The notes below the pieces were generated by a model. That model had not been told where the DNA came from and did no database searches. It worked only from the letters and a program-made list of their open reading frames with translations. A stretch of 48,000 nt of DNA, taken from NCBI GenBank assembly GCA_964463505.1, contig CAYXDC010000017.1, positions 1-48,000 of the forward strand, written 5' to 3'. This document shows, piece by piece, positions 24,955 through 33,526 of this stretch. Numbering within the stretch: the stretch's first letter is position 1; each line of letters begins with the position of its first letter. Position numbers and translations under genes: made by a program. The DNA is from JAJZSS01 sp964463505 (lineage in GTDB: Bacteria > Chloroflexota > Anaerolineae > Anaerolineales > UBA4823).

Positions 24955-26349
24955 TTAATCTTGCGCCGGAGCCATGTTGTGCTCAAAATCAATCACAGGC
25001 AGGTGAGAAATAGCTTCTCGAATCGCTGCTTCAGGATAATCGTAATCACTCAAACGATCGGCCAAATAAGCCTCATACGAAGCCAGATCAAAATTGCCAT
25101 GCCCGGATAGATTGAAAAGGATCACCCGGGCATCGCCTTTTTCTTTGGCATCCAGCGCTTCGTCGATAGCCGCGCGAATGGCATGGGCGCTCTCAGGCGC
25201 CGGTATAATCCCTTCGTTGCGAACAAAGAGCATTGCTGCCTCAAATGTGGCCAGTTGGGGCACTGCAATGGCCTCGATAAGCCCTGCATCGACCAGCGCC
25301 GATATGGAGGGCGCCATTCCATGGTAACGCAATCCACCCGCATGAATAGGCGCCGGCATAAAGGTGTGGCCTAACGTGTGCATTTTAACGATAGGCGCCA
25401 TTTTAGCTGAATCCCCGTAATCATAGCTGTAAACACCACGCGTTAAACTTGGTGTAGCGCGGGGTTCCACTGCCAGGATACGTGCCCGTGCACCTTCAAT
25501 GAGATTGCGCCTCAAGAATGGGTATGCTAAACCTGCGAAATTCGAGCCACCTCCGACACAACCAATGACAACATCCGGATACTCGTTTGCCAGATCCATC
25601 TGTTTAAGGGCTTCTTCACCGATCACTGTCTGATGCATCAGCACATGATTAAGTACTGATCCTAGGCTATATTTCTTACGTCCATTGGAAACTGCGGCAG
25701 CTTCTACGGCTTCTGATATCGCGATACCCAATGAACCGAGGCTGTCCGGATTTTCTTCCAGTATGGAGCGCCCGGCTTGAGTTCGATCGCTAGGGCTGGC
25801 ATAAACTTGCGCCCCATAGGTCTCCATCATGATCCTGCGGTAAGGTTTTTGGTTGTAAGATACCTTGACCATATAAACTTCAATATCTATATCAAAGAAG
25901 CTGCCTGCAAGAGCGAGAGCCGATCCCCATTGCCCTGCCCCAGTTTCGGTGGTTAGTGCCTTGGTCCCGGCCGCTTTGTTATAAAAAGCCTGGGCGATAG
26001 CTGTATTAGGCTTATGACTTCCGGTGGGCGATACCCCTTCATACTTGTAGTAAATATGCGCCGGGGTTCCAAGTGCTTTTTCCAGCCGCCTGGCGCGCAG
26101 CAGGGGAGTAGGCCGGTAGAGCTTATAGATCTCGCGGATCTCTTCGGGGATCTGGATGTATCGTTCCTTTGAAATCTCCTGGAGGATTAATTCCATTGGA
26201 AAAAGCACCGCTAAGAAATCAGGTGTAACCGGTTCTCTGGTCTGTGGATTCAGTACTGGTGCAGGTGCTGTAGGCATATCTGCGGTGATGTTGTACCATG
26301 AATGGGGTAGGTCGTTCTCGGTAAGGATAAAACGGGTTTGCGTGGACAT
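24955..26349 (-). CDS. trpB2: Tryptophan synthase beta-like protein TrpB2
   Basis: A 464-residue PLP enzyme of the TrpB2 group. The PLP lysine is in PTGSHKPNTA, the catalytic region in TTETGAGQWGSAL, and the phosphate-binding Gly loop in GCVGGGSNFAG. The extended N-terminus and missing alpha-subunit contact features are typical of TrpB2, which makes tryptophan from indole (or O-phosphoserine plus indole) and Ser. It starts 81 bases after the trpS stop with a strong GGAGGT site and no terminator between, so the upstream Trp T-box probably controls it too. No trpA or other trp genes are in the window. Confidence 0.92.
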   Translation of the reverse strand: MSTQTRFILTENDLPHSWYNITADMPTAPAPVLNPQTREPVTPDFLAVLFPMELILQEISKERYIQIPEEIREIYKLYRPTPLLRARRLEKALGTPAHIYYKYEGVSPTGSHKPNTAIAQAFYNKAAGTKALTTETGAGQWGSALALAGSFFDIDIEVYMVKVSYNQKPYRRIMMETYGAQVYASPSDRTQAGRSILEENPDSLGSLGIAISEAVEAAAVSNGRKKYSLGSVLNHVLMHQTVIGEEALKQMDLANEYPDVVIGCVGGGSNFAGLAYPFLRRNLIEGARARILAVEPRATPSLTRGVYSYDYGDSAKMAPIVKMHTLGHTFMPAPIHAGGLRYHGMAPSISALVDAGLIEAIAVPQLATFEAAMLFVRNEGIIPAPESAHAIRAAIDEALDAKEKGDARVILFNLSGHGNFDLASYEAYLADRLSDYDYPEAAIREAISHLPVIDFEHNMAPAQD

Positions 26350-26430
26350 GGATACCTCCTCGATCAGATTGGATAAGGTTATTTAAATCTGGTTACTGGT
26401 TTCAAATGCGCGTACGCATGATCGCCTGTT

Positions 26431-27420
26431 TTAAGGTTGCAATCCTAGTTTGGCTTTGGCATCTGCCAGGGTCGCCTCGGCGAGCGGGCGTGCCCGTTCT
26501 GTGCCAGTTATCAAGATTTCTCGGAGTGCATCTGGATTGCGCAGCAGCAGGGCACGTCGAGTGCGTAAGGGACTGAGCCTGTCATTCAACACTTCCGCCA
26601 GGCGGCGTTTCACCTCCACATCACCAATTTTTCCCTTGAGGTAGCGCTCTTTGTACTCGGCTACTTGCTCCTGATCCGGATTAAAGACATCGTGATAAGC
26701 AAACAGCGGGTTGCCTTCGATATGCCCTGGATCATCGGCATGAATACGGGCTGGGTCTGTGTACATATTCATCACTTTGCGATAAGTTTCTTCCGGCGTG
26801 TCGCGTAGGGCTATCGCATTTCCATAAGAAGTATGCATTGTACGGTTATCCGTACCTGGCAGACGCGGGGTGGAAGATAAAATTTCCTGCGGTTCTGGGA
26901 AGGTCTCTCCATAGAGTTGATTAAATCGGCGGGCAATCTCGCGTGTTATTTCCAGATGTGGTAATTGATCTTCTCCGACAGGTACACGGTCGGCTTGATA
27001 CACCAGGATATCAGCCGCCTGGAGCACGGGGTAAGCCAACAGACCAAGCGTGGGTGAAAGACTCAACTGCTGTTGCTGTTCTTTGTAGGTGGGAACCCGG
27101 CTTAAGCGGGCTACAGTGACCAGCATCCCCAAAATGGTAGCCAGCTGGGTGTGCGCCGGGATGGCAGATTGCAGCACCAGGTTGGCGCGTTCTGGGTCAA
27201 TCCCAGACGCAATCCAATCTGCCACTAATTCCAGGATATGCGCTTGAAGTCGTTGAGGATGCTCGAAGTCTGTGGTTAACACATGCAGATCAGCGACAAG
27301 AAAGTAACATTCATATTGCTCCTGCAAGCCAGCCCAGGTTTCCAGTGTCCCAACCAGATGTCCTATATGTCGTGGGCCGGTAGGTCTGTGACCGGTCAAG
27401 ATGCGTCCAAGTTTCTGCAT
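26431..27420 (-). CDS. trpS: Tryptophan--tRNA ligase
   Basis: 329 residues. Class I tRNA synthetase signatures are visible: TGHRPTGPRHIGHLVG (HIGH motif) and the KMSKS-equivalent region around GNAIALRDT. The length is typical of bacterial TrpS. The open frame extends to 27459, but its first codons lie inside the T-box terminator hairpin. ATG at 27420 has AGGAG about nine bases upstream and gives the canonical MQKLGRILTGHRPTG start, so I use it. It charges tRNA-Trp in the cytoplasm, and expression is probably induced by uncharged tRNA-Trp through the leader. Confidence 0.95.
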   Translation of the reverse strand: MQKLGRILTGHRPTGPRHIGHLVGTLETWAGLQEQYECYFLVADLHVLTTDFEHPQRLQAHILELVADWIASGIDPERANLVLQSAIPAHTQLATILGMLVTVARLSRVPTYKEQQQQLSLSPTLGLLAYPVLQAADILVYQADRVPVGEDQLPHLEITREIARRFNQLYGETFPEPQEILSSTPRLPGTDNRTMHTSYGNAIALRDTPEETYRKVMNMYTDPARIHADDPGHIEGNPLFAYHDVFNPDQEQVAEYKERYLKGKIGDVEVKRRLAEVLNDRLSPLRTRRALLLRNPDALREILITGTERARPLAEATLADAKAKLGLQP

Positions 27421-27448
27421 GATTTTCGATCTCCTATGTCTCTTAACG

Positions 27449-27778
27449 AAAAACAGCATTCATCTCCATTGGAGACGAACGCTGCATGGTCCGTGGTGCC
27501 ACTCCACTTAGGCTGGTCCGAATAGACGAAAAAACCCACCGGTGTTGCGATGGGATTCTGCCAGCCTCACTCATAGGGGTACGGCAGTGTTGACTGCATA
27601 TACCCTTAGCCTGGATAACGGTGGCCACTCCGGCTCGGGCTATTCAGCAAATTACTTTTCGCCCTGCAACTCTGAGGTCCATTCTCTGCCGCTGTTCATA
27701 CGAGCTTCTCACCAAATGCCCGCTCTCTGAGATGACATTAATGCAGATACTAATCCTCTTCACAGTTTTTTGTTATTG
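27449..27778 (-). promoter_or_regulatory. Tryptophan-specific T-box leader of trpS-trpB2
   Basis: Minus-strand leader of about 330 bases. Stem I features: GAGGATTAGTA near the start (about 27760), the distal AGAGAGC loop region near 27725, and a specifier-loop motif GAA-TGG-ACC with the Trp codon TGG at 27681-27679. The T-box sequence AGTGGCACCACGG is at about 27503-27491; its TGGC is complementary to NCCA with discriminator G, as in tRNA-Trp. A perfect 14-bp (two G-T pairs) terminator hairpin follows at 27484-27454, with a T5 run at 27453-27449. Uncharged tRNA-Trp would stabilise the antiterminator and switch on trpS and trpB2. Confidence 0.92.
27454..27484 (-). terminator. T-box regulated terminator hairpin
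   Basis: The 14-base arms at 27484-27471 and 27467-27454 pair completely (two G-T wobbles) around the loop AAT, followed by TTTTT (27453-27449). The 5' arm lies just downstream of the T-box sequence, so formation of the antiterminator would prevent it. It ends 29 bases before the trpS start codon. Confidence 0.88.
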
Positions 27779-27784
27779 CACAGG

Positions 27785-27812
27785 ATTATATAGAATATAT
27801 AGAAATTGTCAA
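27785..27812 (-). promoter_or_regulatory. Consensus sigma70 promoter of the T-box-trpS-trpB2 unit
   Basis: On the minus strand, TTGACA (27812-27807), a 16-base AT-rich spacer and TATAAT (27790-27785) are both perfect matches to consensus. The predicted start is near 27778, just upstream of stem I of the T-box. A strong constitutive promoter fits control by attenuation rather than at initiation. Confidence 0.85.
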
Positions 27813-27913
27813 GGCAAACACTGGTCCAAAATTTGGTTTTTGACGTATAGGCTTGGGATGTTTAGCTGGCAAAAGGATTGATTGATCAAACCCGCACCTA
27901 ATCTACCTCGAAC

Positions 27914-29350
27914 TTAATCAGCCCATTCCAGGTAAACCGGCAGCACACCGATATCTAATTCGCGAGTTGGAGTAACTGGTTTACCAAGTAAATCCCACAT
28001 ATGTACGGGTAGTTCTGGGAGTAGGACATGTTGAGGTTGCCCATCTGTTGACCATAAAATCCATTTCCGGTCACCGCGCCCATAGAATTCATATACTGTT
28101 AGACCATCAATTTGGATTTTTTGGGTGAATTTGGTGTCACGCAAAATCTGGCTTGCAGCCTGGAAGGCGTAGTAAGCGCGCTTAGGATTATTGGAACCTT
28201 CCACCAGATTGGTGGCCTGCCATGATCCGGTATAGCTATACCAAATTGCAGTAGATACCTTGCTGGCCAGGCTTTCAGCATAACTCTGAGCAACATAAAT
28301 GGCTTTCGTCATTTCGAACGTATCATCACAATGGTAATTATTGCACAACAGGGCGTTTTCGGTATTCATCAAATATTTATGGCTATGGCCATATTGCTCT
28401 AGAACAGAATTTAGAAAGCTGGCTTTCAAGTCCAGGATTGGACCAGTAGTAGTGGATGAACCTTGCCAATTGGGATTGCAATAACTACCCAATGTCCCAT
28501 TGTAATAATCATAAGCGTGGAAACTGACCCCATCAAATGCCGAGCCAGCACCTGCGAGCAAGATGCCTTCCAGGAATTTCGTGCTGGTGCAATCCTTATC
28601 TGGGGGTGGGTTGTTGGGGTCGCAATCCATCAGCAAACCGCCTACCAATACTTGAGCATCTGGATCGGCAGCTTTGATTGATGGGTAAACCACCTTGAGC
28701 ATTTCACCGTAGTAACCGCCCCCGTAATAAGGGTCACTCGCATCGCCCCAGCAACCAAATGGTATATCGCGCTCGCTATATGGGAAGTCAGGCTCGTTGC
28801 CTATCTCCCAATATCGGACATTATAAGGTGGTTGGCTGTAGCGGCTGACCAGCTCACTCAGGAAACTGGCAAAGGCAACAAATTTAGGTTGGGCGATCGG
28901 CCCGCATATATTCCCATCCTCCGTCTGGGCCCAATCTGGCACACCCCTGACGATCAGGACTAATTCGATGTCATTTTGGCTGAGGGTGGTCATCTCAGAT
29001 TCGAGAGCAGCCATCACAGCCCAGTCACGGGTTCCTTCGACAACTTCGACAAGCTGCCACTCTATACCATTTCGCCGCACCCAATTTACACCAGCCTGTG
29101 AAGCCAGATCTAACAACAATCCATTCCAGTCGCTTTCCATCTCTACCCCAAATACTGATGGCTTTCCCGGCGGTTGTAGTACAACAGGGATGAAGATTGT
29201 ATTTTCTGCTGTAATCTGTTCCACTCTGAACGGCGGTGTCTCTTGAACAAACCCAGTCAGATCTGCTTGTGCCAGACCAGAGATGGGGATCATATTGATG
29301 ATAACCAATAAAATTAGAGCTTTGAGAAATTGTAATCGGTTTGTTTTCAT
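27914..29350 (-). CDS. Secreted glycoside hydrolase (clan GH-A-like), tandem copy 1
   Basis: 478 residues from ATG 29350 (the open frame extends 28 codons further upstream without family features). An N-terminal signal peptide (KTNRLQFLKALILLVIINM) is visible. The TIM-barrel hydrolase signature EIGNEPDFPYS carries the probable acid/base Glu, and NTENALLCN probably holds the nucleophile Glu; two conserved segments read VNWVRRNG and VRGVPDWAQ. The layout resembles GH39/GH5-type clan A enzymes, but the exact family and substrate are unknown. A close paralogue lies directly upstream on the same strand. Cysteine pairs (CGPIA, FGCWGD, DCDP, DCTS) suggest disulfides and export. Confidence 0.75.
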   Translation of the reverse strand: MKTNRLQFLKALILLVIINMIPISGLAQADLTGFVQETPPFRVEQITAENTIFIPVVLQPPGKPSVFGVEMESDWNGLLLDLASQAGVNWVRRNGIEWQLVEVVEGTRDWAVMAALESEMTTLSQNDIELVLIVRGVPDWAQTEDGNICGPIAQPKFVAFASFLSELVSRYSQPPYNVRYWEIGNEPDFPYSERDIPFGCWGDASDPYYGGGYYGEMLKVVYPSIKAADPDAQVLVGGLLMDCDPNNPPPDKDCTSTKFLEGILLAGAGSAFDGVSFHAYDYYNGTLGSYCNPNWQGSSTTTGPILDLKASFLNSVLEQYGHSHKYLMNTENALLCNNYHCDDTFEMTKAIYVAQSYAESLASKVSTAIWYSYTGSWQATNLVEGSNNPKRAYYAFQAASQILRDTKFTQKIQIDGLTVYEFYGRGDRKWILWSTDGQPQHVLLPELPVHMWDLLGKPVTPTRELDIGVLPVYLEWAD

Positions 29351-29424
29351 GGATTTTCTATGCTTTTGCTCCAAACAAAATTTTTTGTGTGCTCTCAAGA
29401 TTGAAAAAATGGCAAGGCAAACCG

Positions 29425-29451
29425 AAAAAATCACACAGCTTTCGTGTGATT
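29425..29451 (-). terminator. Rho-independent terminator between the two glycoside hydrolase genes
   Basis: On the minus strand a perfect 8-bp stem AATCACAC / GTGTGATT (29451-29444 and 29436-29429), a 7-base loop, and a T6 run (29430-29425). It ends the upstream hydrolase transcript, so the downstream copy needs its own promoter. Confidence 0.8.
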
Positions 29452-29540
29452 CATTAATACCATAAAAACAATCTAAATTGATTATCAGTAATGAAAGTAA
29501 ATATATATTGTTAAGCTAATTTAGTCGGGCGGCTGACCAG

Positions 29541-30980
29541 TTAATCATCCCATTCCAGGTAGACAGGTCGCAATTCGATACTCAAGTCACGGCTGGGGGG
29601 AATTGAATTGCCAAATAGGTCCCACATTTTGATTGGCAGAACAGGCAGCGAAACTTGGTGGGGTTGTCCATCCAGAGACCACGCGATCCAAACCCGCTTG
29701 CCACGGCCTTCAAACTCATAAACGGCAAGACCATCAATGGACACTTTCTGTTTGTAGGTTGTGCCTTGTAGTAGCTGGCTTGCAGTCAGGTAAGAATAAT
29801 AGGCCGGTTTGGGAATGGAACTTTCAATCAGGCTGGTGAAACGCCAGGGATTTGTATAGCTATACCAGATAGACGCCGAAACCCCGCTCAGTAAACTTTT
29901 GGTATAGCTCTGGGCGATGTACATGGCTTTAGTGCTTTCATAGTCCGCTTCGCAGGTTTGGTAGGCGTCATTGCATAAAAGTGCGGTTTCGGTAGTCATT
30001 AAATACCGATCGCTATAGCCATATTGTTGTAGCACAGAGTATAAGAAATTGGCTTTCAAATCCAGGATTGGGCCAGTGGTAGTGGATGACCCATGCCAGT
30101 TAGAATTGCCATAGCTGCCCAATATCCCATTGTAATAGTCGTAAGAGTGGAAGCTTACCCCATCAAATGCTGAGCCTGCGCCGGCACGCAGGATGCCCTC
30201 TAGGAATTTTGAACTGGTGCAATTCTTACCTGAGGGCGGATTGACCGGGTCGCAATCCATCAGTAAACCACCAACTAAAACTTGGGCGTTTGGATCAGCA
30301 GCTTTAATCTGAGGATAGATCACCTTGAGCATTTCACCGTAGTAACCACCACCATAATAAGAGTCGCCTAAATCTCCCCAGCAGCCGAAGGGAGAACTCT
30401 CACTAATGAAGGACGCATCAGGCTCATTGCCAATCTCCCAATAACGGACATTGTAAGGCGGCTGGCTGTAGCGGCTGACCAGCTCGCGCATAAAACTGGC
30501 AAAAGCAGCAAACTTAGATTGTGCAATCGGCCCACAAATATATCCATCCGCCGTCTGTGCCCATTCTGGAACACCCCGCACGATCAGTACCATTTGCATC
30601 TCATTTTGGCTGAGGACAATCATCTCAGATTCAAGTGCAGCCATCACTGACCAATCTCGTACACCTTCTACAGGTTCAATCAGATGCCAGAATACACCAT
30701 TTCGCCTGACCCAGTTCACACCTGCTCTTGAGGCGAGATCCAATAGCGTTCCGTCTGAGACGGTTTCCATTTCGACCCCAAATACAGGATGTCCACCCAG
30801 AGGCTGAAAAATGGCAGGGATATAGACTTTGTAGTCTGCGGTTGTTTGATAGGTGGGAGGAGGGGGAGTCTCTTGCCGGATACCATTGTATAACGGCTGT
30901 GCAAGAGTGGATCCGGGGGCCAGGCTAATTATAAACGTCACAATCAGTATTACACCAATCAACCGTTGGTTTAATCTCAT
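29541..30980 (-). CDS. Secreted glycoside hydrolase (clan GH-A-like), tandem copy 2
   Basis: 479 residues, colinear with copy 1 along nearly its whole length and identical at most positions by eye. The signal peptide (RLIGVILIVTFIISLAPGS) differs. The acid/base motif EIGNEPDASFI and the probable nucleophile motif TTETALLCN are retained, as are the cysteines. Most differences lie in the N-terminal 40 residues and in the loop after the NEP motif (SESSPFGC against ERDIPFGC), which could change substrate preference. The ATG at 30980 follows AGGA. It has its own terminator, so the copies look separately controlled. Confidence 0.75.
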   Translation of the reverse strand: MRLNQRLIGVILIVTFIISLAPGSTLAQPLYNGIRQETPPPPTYQTTADYKVYIPAIFQPLGGHPVFGVEMETVSDGTLLDLASRAGVNWVRRNGVFWHLIEPVEGVRDWSVMAALESEMIVLSQNEMQMVLIVRGVPEWAQTADGYICGPIAQSKFAAFASFMRELVSRYSQPPYNVRYWEIGNEPDASFISESSPFGCWGDLGDSYYGGGYYGEMLKVIYPQIKAADPNAQVLVGGLLMDCDPVNPPSGKNCTSSKFLEGILRAGAGSAFDGVSFHSYDYYNGILGSYGNSNWHGSSTTTGPILDLKANFLYSVLQQYGYSDRYLMTTETALLCNDAYQTCEADYESTKAMYIAQSYTKSLLSGVSASIWYSYTNPWRFTSLIESSIPKPAYYSYLTASQLLQGTTYKQKVSIDGLAVYEFEGRGKRVWIAWSLDGQPHQVSLPVLPIKMWDLFGNSIPPSRDLSIELRPVYLEWDD

Positions 30981-31052
30981 ATATATTCCTAAAAATACAA
31001 TTTTCTGAAATTTTGTCTTTAATCAAACGATCCAACAAAACGTCACATTTGA

Positions 31053-31107
31053 ATGGAGTTTATACCATGAATCTGGTGTTCTCGATTTAGGATCTGATTA
31101 ACTCCAT
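31053..31107. repeat. Inverted repeat upstream of glycoside hydrolase copy 2
   Basis: ATGGAGTT (31053-31060) and AACTCCAT (31100-31107) are perfect inverted arms 39 bases apart, in the 201-base gap between the hydrolase gene and folA. It may be an operator or looping site; I see no good promoter there. The rest of the gap shows nothing recognisable. Confidence 0.35.
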
Positions 31108-31181
31108 ATTAAGGGATAACGGAGAATGCACGTGTTGATTTCTGGATGACCTGGTTGAATGTCATATTCTTGTAGATTTGC

Positions 31182-31688
31182 TTAAGTAGTGTGTGGATTC
31201 TTGCGCAGCAATGTCAAAAAGGTATAGGGATGTGGAAAATCCGGATCATTTGGGAAATTCATATTTTCTGTGATCGTCCATTCAGCAGATTTGAATTCCG
31301 GAAAGAACACATCACACGCATAAACAGCATGGATATAAGTTAAATACATGTAATTGGTGTAAGGCAAAGCGTGCGTGTAGATTTCAGCTCCTCCAATGAC
31401 AAAAACCTCACTCTCACCTGCCATTCTGGCCATGTGCATAGCAGATGCCAGTGAATCATAGATTTTACAGCCCGGAGCTTCATATTCAATCTGGCGAGTG
31501 ACAACAATGGACACTCGCCCCGGCAGGGGTCTACCGATCGACTCATAAGTTTTGCGGCCCATAATCAGGTGGTGACCCATCGTCAGGCTTTTAAAGCGCC
31601 TCAGATCAGCAGATAAGCGCCAGGGGAGCCGATTATTTAGCCCGATGCAGCCGCGTTGATCCAGGGCTGCGATTATAGAGACGTTCAC
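31182..31688 (-). CDS. folA: Dihydrofolate reductase
   Basis: 168 residues. DHFR motifs are visible: the N-terminal SIIAALDQRGCIGLNNRLPW, then LRRFKSLTMGHHLIMGRKTYESIGRPLPGR (the NADPH- and folate-binding core, in two parts) and FVIGGAEIYTHALP. It reduces dihydrofolate produced by ThyA. Its start overlaps the thyA stop by four bases (ATGA-type), so the two are coupled. It is the last gene of the long minus-strand series; no clear terminator follows. Confidence 0.95.
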   Translation of the reverse strand: MNVSIIAALDQRGCIGLNNRLPWRLSADLRRFKSLTMGHHLIMGRKTYESIGRPLPGRVSIVVTRQIEYEAPGCKIYDSLASAMHMARMAGESEVFVIGGAEIYTHALPYTNYMYLTYIHAVYACDVFFPEFKSAEWTITENMNFPNDPDFPHPYTFLTLLRKNPHTT

Positions 31689-32479
31689 ACTGCCACCGGC
31701 GCCTTGATGTGTGGGTGGGCTTGATAGTTTCTGAGATCAAAATCGGAGTACTGAAAGCCAAAGATATCTTTTACCTCTGGATTGAGGCGCATTTCGGGTA
31801 ATTCATACGGGGCACGTTCAAGCTGGGTATGCGCCTGTTCGATATGGTTCTTGTACAGGTGCACATCTCCAAATGTGTGAACAAAATCTCCAGGAGTGAG
31901 GTCGCAAACCTGGGCGATCATCAAAGTCAGTAAAGCGTAGGATGCGATGTTGAATGGAACACCCAGAAAAACATCAGCAGATCGCTGATAGAGCTGGCAA
32001 GAAAGTTTCCCTTCCGCAATATAAAATTGGAACAGAACATGACAGGGGGGTAACGCCATGTGCTCGATCTCACCAACATTCCAGGCGTTAACGATCAATC
32101 GGCGCGAGTCGGGCGAGCTGCGGATCTGTTGGACGACCTGGGTGATCTGGTCAACCGTGCCCTGGTCAGCAGTGCGCCACGAGCGCCATTGGCTCCCATA
32201 AACCGGACCCAGATCGCCTTGTGCATCAGCCCATTCATCCCAGATACGTACTCCATGTTCGTTCAAATAACGGATATTGGTATCGCCCTGAAGGAACCAC
32301 AGCAATTCATAAATAATCGATTTTAGATGCAGCTTTTTGGTGGTTAGCAGCGGGAAACCCTGTTGTAGATTATAGCGGTTCTGGTAGCCAAATAAGGAGA
32401 GGGTTCCGACACCTGTCCGGTCGGTTTTTGATACGCCATGATCTAGAAGTTCGCGTAGCAAATCGAGATACGGTTTCAT
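31685..32479 (-). CDS. thyA: Thymidylate synthase
   Basis: A 264-residue folate-dependent enzyme making dTMP from dUMP. The active-site Cys is in LPPCHVLFQFY, the substrate-binding motif is QLYQRSADVFLGVPFN, and DLGPVYGSQWR is present. Length equals that of the E. coli enzyme. The ATG at 32479 follows TAGGAGG. folA overlaps downstream, so the dTMP cycle is closed by adjacent genes. The 76-base gap to ribF upstream contains no recognisable promoter or terminator. Confidence 0.97.
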   Translation of the reverse strand: MKPYLDLLRELLDHGVSKTDRTGVGTLSLFGYQNRYNLQQGFPLLTTKKLHLKSIIYELLWFLQGDTNIRYLNEHGVRIWDEWADAQGDLGPVYGSQWRSWRTADQGTVDQITQVVQQIRSSPDSRRLIVNAWNVGEIEHMALPPCHVLFQFYIAEGKLSCQLYQRSADVFLGVPFNIASYALLTLMIAQVCDLTPGDFVHTFGDVHLYKNHIEQAHTQLERAPYELPEMRLNPEVKDIFGFQYSDFDLRNYQAHPHIKAPVAV

Positions 32480-32555
32480 CGGACAACCTCCTATCCAGCT
32501 TATTGAGACGCAGGCTCACCAGCCAGCTATACATGCAGAATTTCTAGTATGGGGG

Positions 32556-33500
32556 TCAGTTTGATACTGCGGGTTGATTTTCGAAATAGAGCCGTGTGCT
32601 CTGGATATCGCGATGAATTTGTTCAATCAAGGCTGCCGCGTTTGGAAAGCGCATCTCATCGCGCAGTCGGACGCAAAAATCCAGCTCAAGATCCTGTCCA
32701 TAGAAATCCTGATTCATATCCAAAACATGCACCTCCAGGCGTGATTCTGGGGGAGTGTTTTCAAAGGTAGGGCGGAAGCCGATATTGCTTACAGCTGGCC
32801 AGAGTTCATCACCGCGCTTAACTCTGCATACATAGACTCCCGGTTTGGGAAGTAATTTTTCTTTCCATACATCGATATTTGCAGTTGGGATGCCGATGGT
32901 GCGTCCGCGCCCGTCGCCTGGAATGACCATGCCTTGTACATGGTAAGGGCGTCCAAGCAGTTTCCCGGCTTGCTCCACGTCGCCGTCACGCAGTAGCGTG
33001 CGGATATGGCTGGATGACACTGGGGTGGCTTCAGCAGTGATTTCATCGATGATGTGTAGATGATAGCCAAATTCAACGCTAAGGCTCTCTAGTTTGGGTA
33101 TATTGCCCTCGCGATTGCGCCCCAGGGCAAAATCATGGCCTACCCAAAGTTGGCGCAGTCCAAGGTTTTTTTTGATCTGACTGATGAATTCCTGCGCGGT
33201 CAGGCTTGCCACCTGGCGATCAAAAGGGTGGGTGATCACCAGATCGACGCCTAGTTCAGCGAAGTAAATTGCCCTTTCGGTGGGATGGGTCAGGTAAAAC
33301 GGCCCTGCGCGCCTGCCCAATACGACAGCAGGATGAGGGTGGAATGTTAGCACGACCGCCGGAGCACCGGACTGGTGCGCAGCGGCAACCATCTGTTTGA
33401 TGATCGCCTGATGCCCCAGGTGCACTCCATCGAATGTGCCGATGGTCAGCCAGCTCTGTTCAAGCTGGACATTTTGAAGCGTGTCGGAATGCTGCATCAT
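32556..33500 (-). CDS. ribF: Bifunctional riboflavin kinase / FMN adenylyltransferase
   Basis: 314 residues in two domains: an N-terminal FAD synthetase nucleotidyltransferase (TIGTFDGVHLGHQAII, then GHDFALGRNREG and SSSHIRTLLRDG) and a C-terminal riboflavin kinase (GDGRGRTIGIPTAN and VYVCRV). It converts riboflavin to FMN and FAD in the cytoplasm. It sits in its usual place after truB in the nusA-infB group, 26 bases downstream of it. No FMN riboswitch is present. Confidence 0.95.
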   Translation of the reverse strand: MMQHSDTLQNVQLEQSWLTIGTFDGVHLGHQAIIKQMVAAAHQSGAPAVVLTFHPHPAVVLGRRAGPFYLTHPTERAIYFAELGVDLVITHPFDRQVASLTAQEFISQIKKNLGLRQLWVGHDFALGRNREGNIPKLESLSVEFGYHLHIIDEITAEATPVSSSHIRTLLRDGDVEQAGKLLGRPYHVQGMVIPGDGRGRTIGIPTANIDVWKEKLLPKPGVYVCRVKRGDELWPAVSNIGFRPTFENTPPESRLEVHVLDMNQDFYGQDLELDFCVRLRDEMRFPNAAALIEQIHRDIQSTRLYFENQPAVSN

Positions 33501-33526
33501 AAGCTGGTATCGCTTACGCGCCAGGC

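Noticed and set aside
27421..27459. Upstream extension of trpS
   Set aside because: It begins inside the T-box terminator hairpin; ATG at 27420 has a ribosome binding site.
27830..27842. CCAAAATTTGG followed by T-run as a plus-strand terminator
   Set aside because: The stem is only five pairs with almost no loop, and no plus-strand gene ends there.
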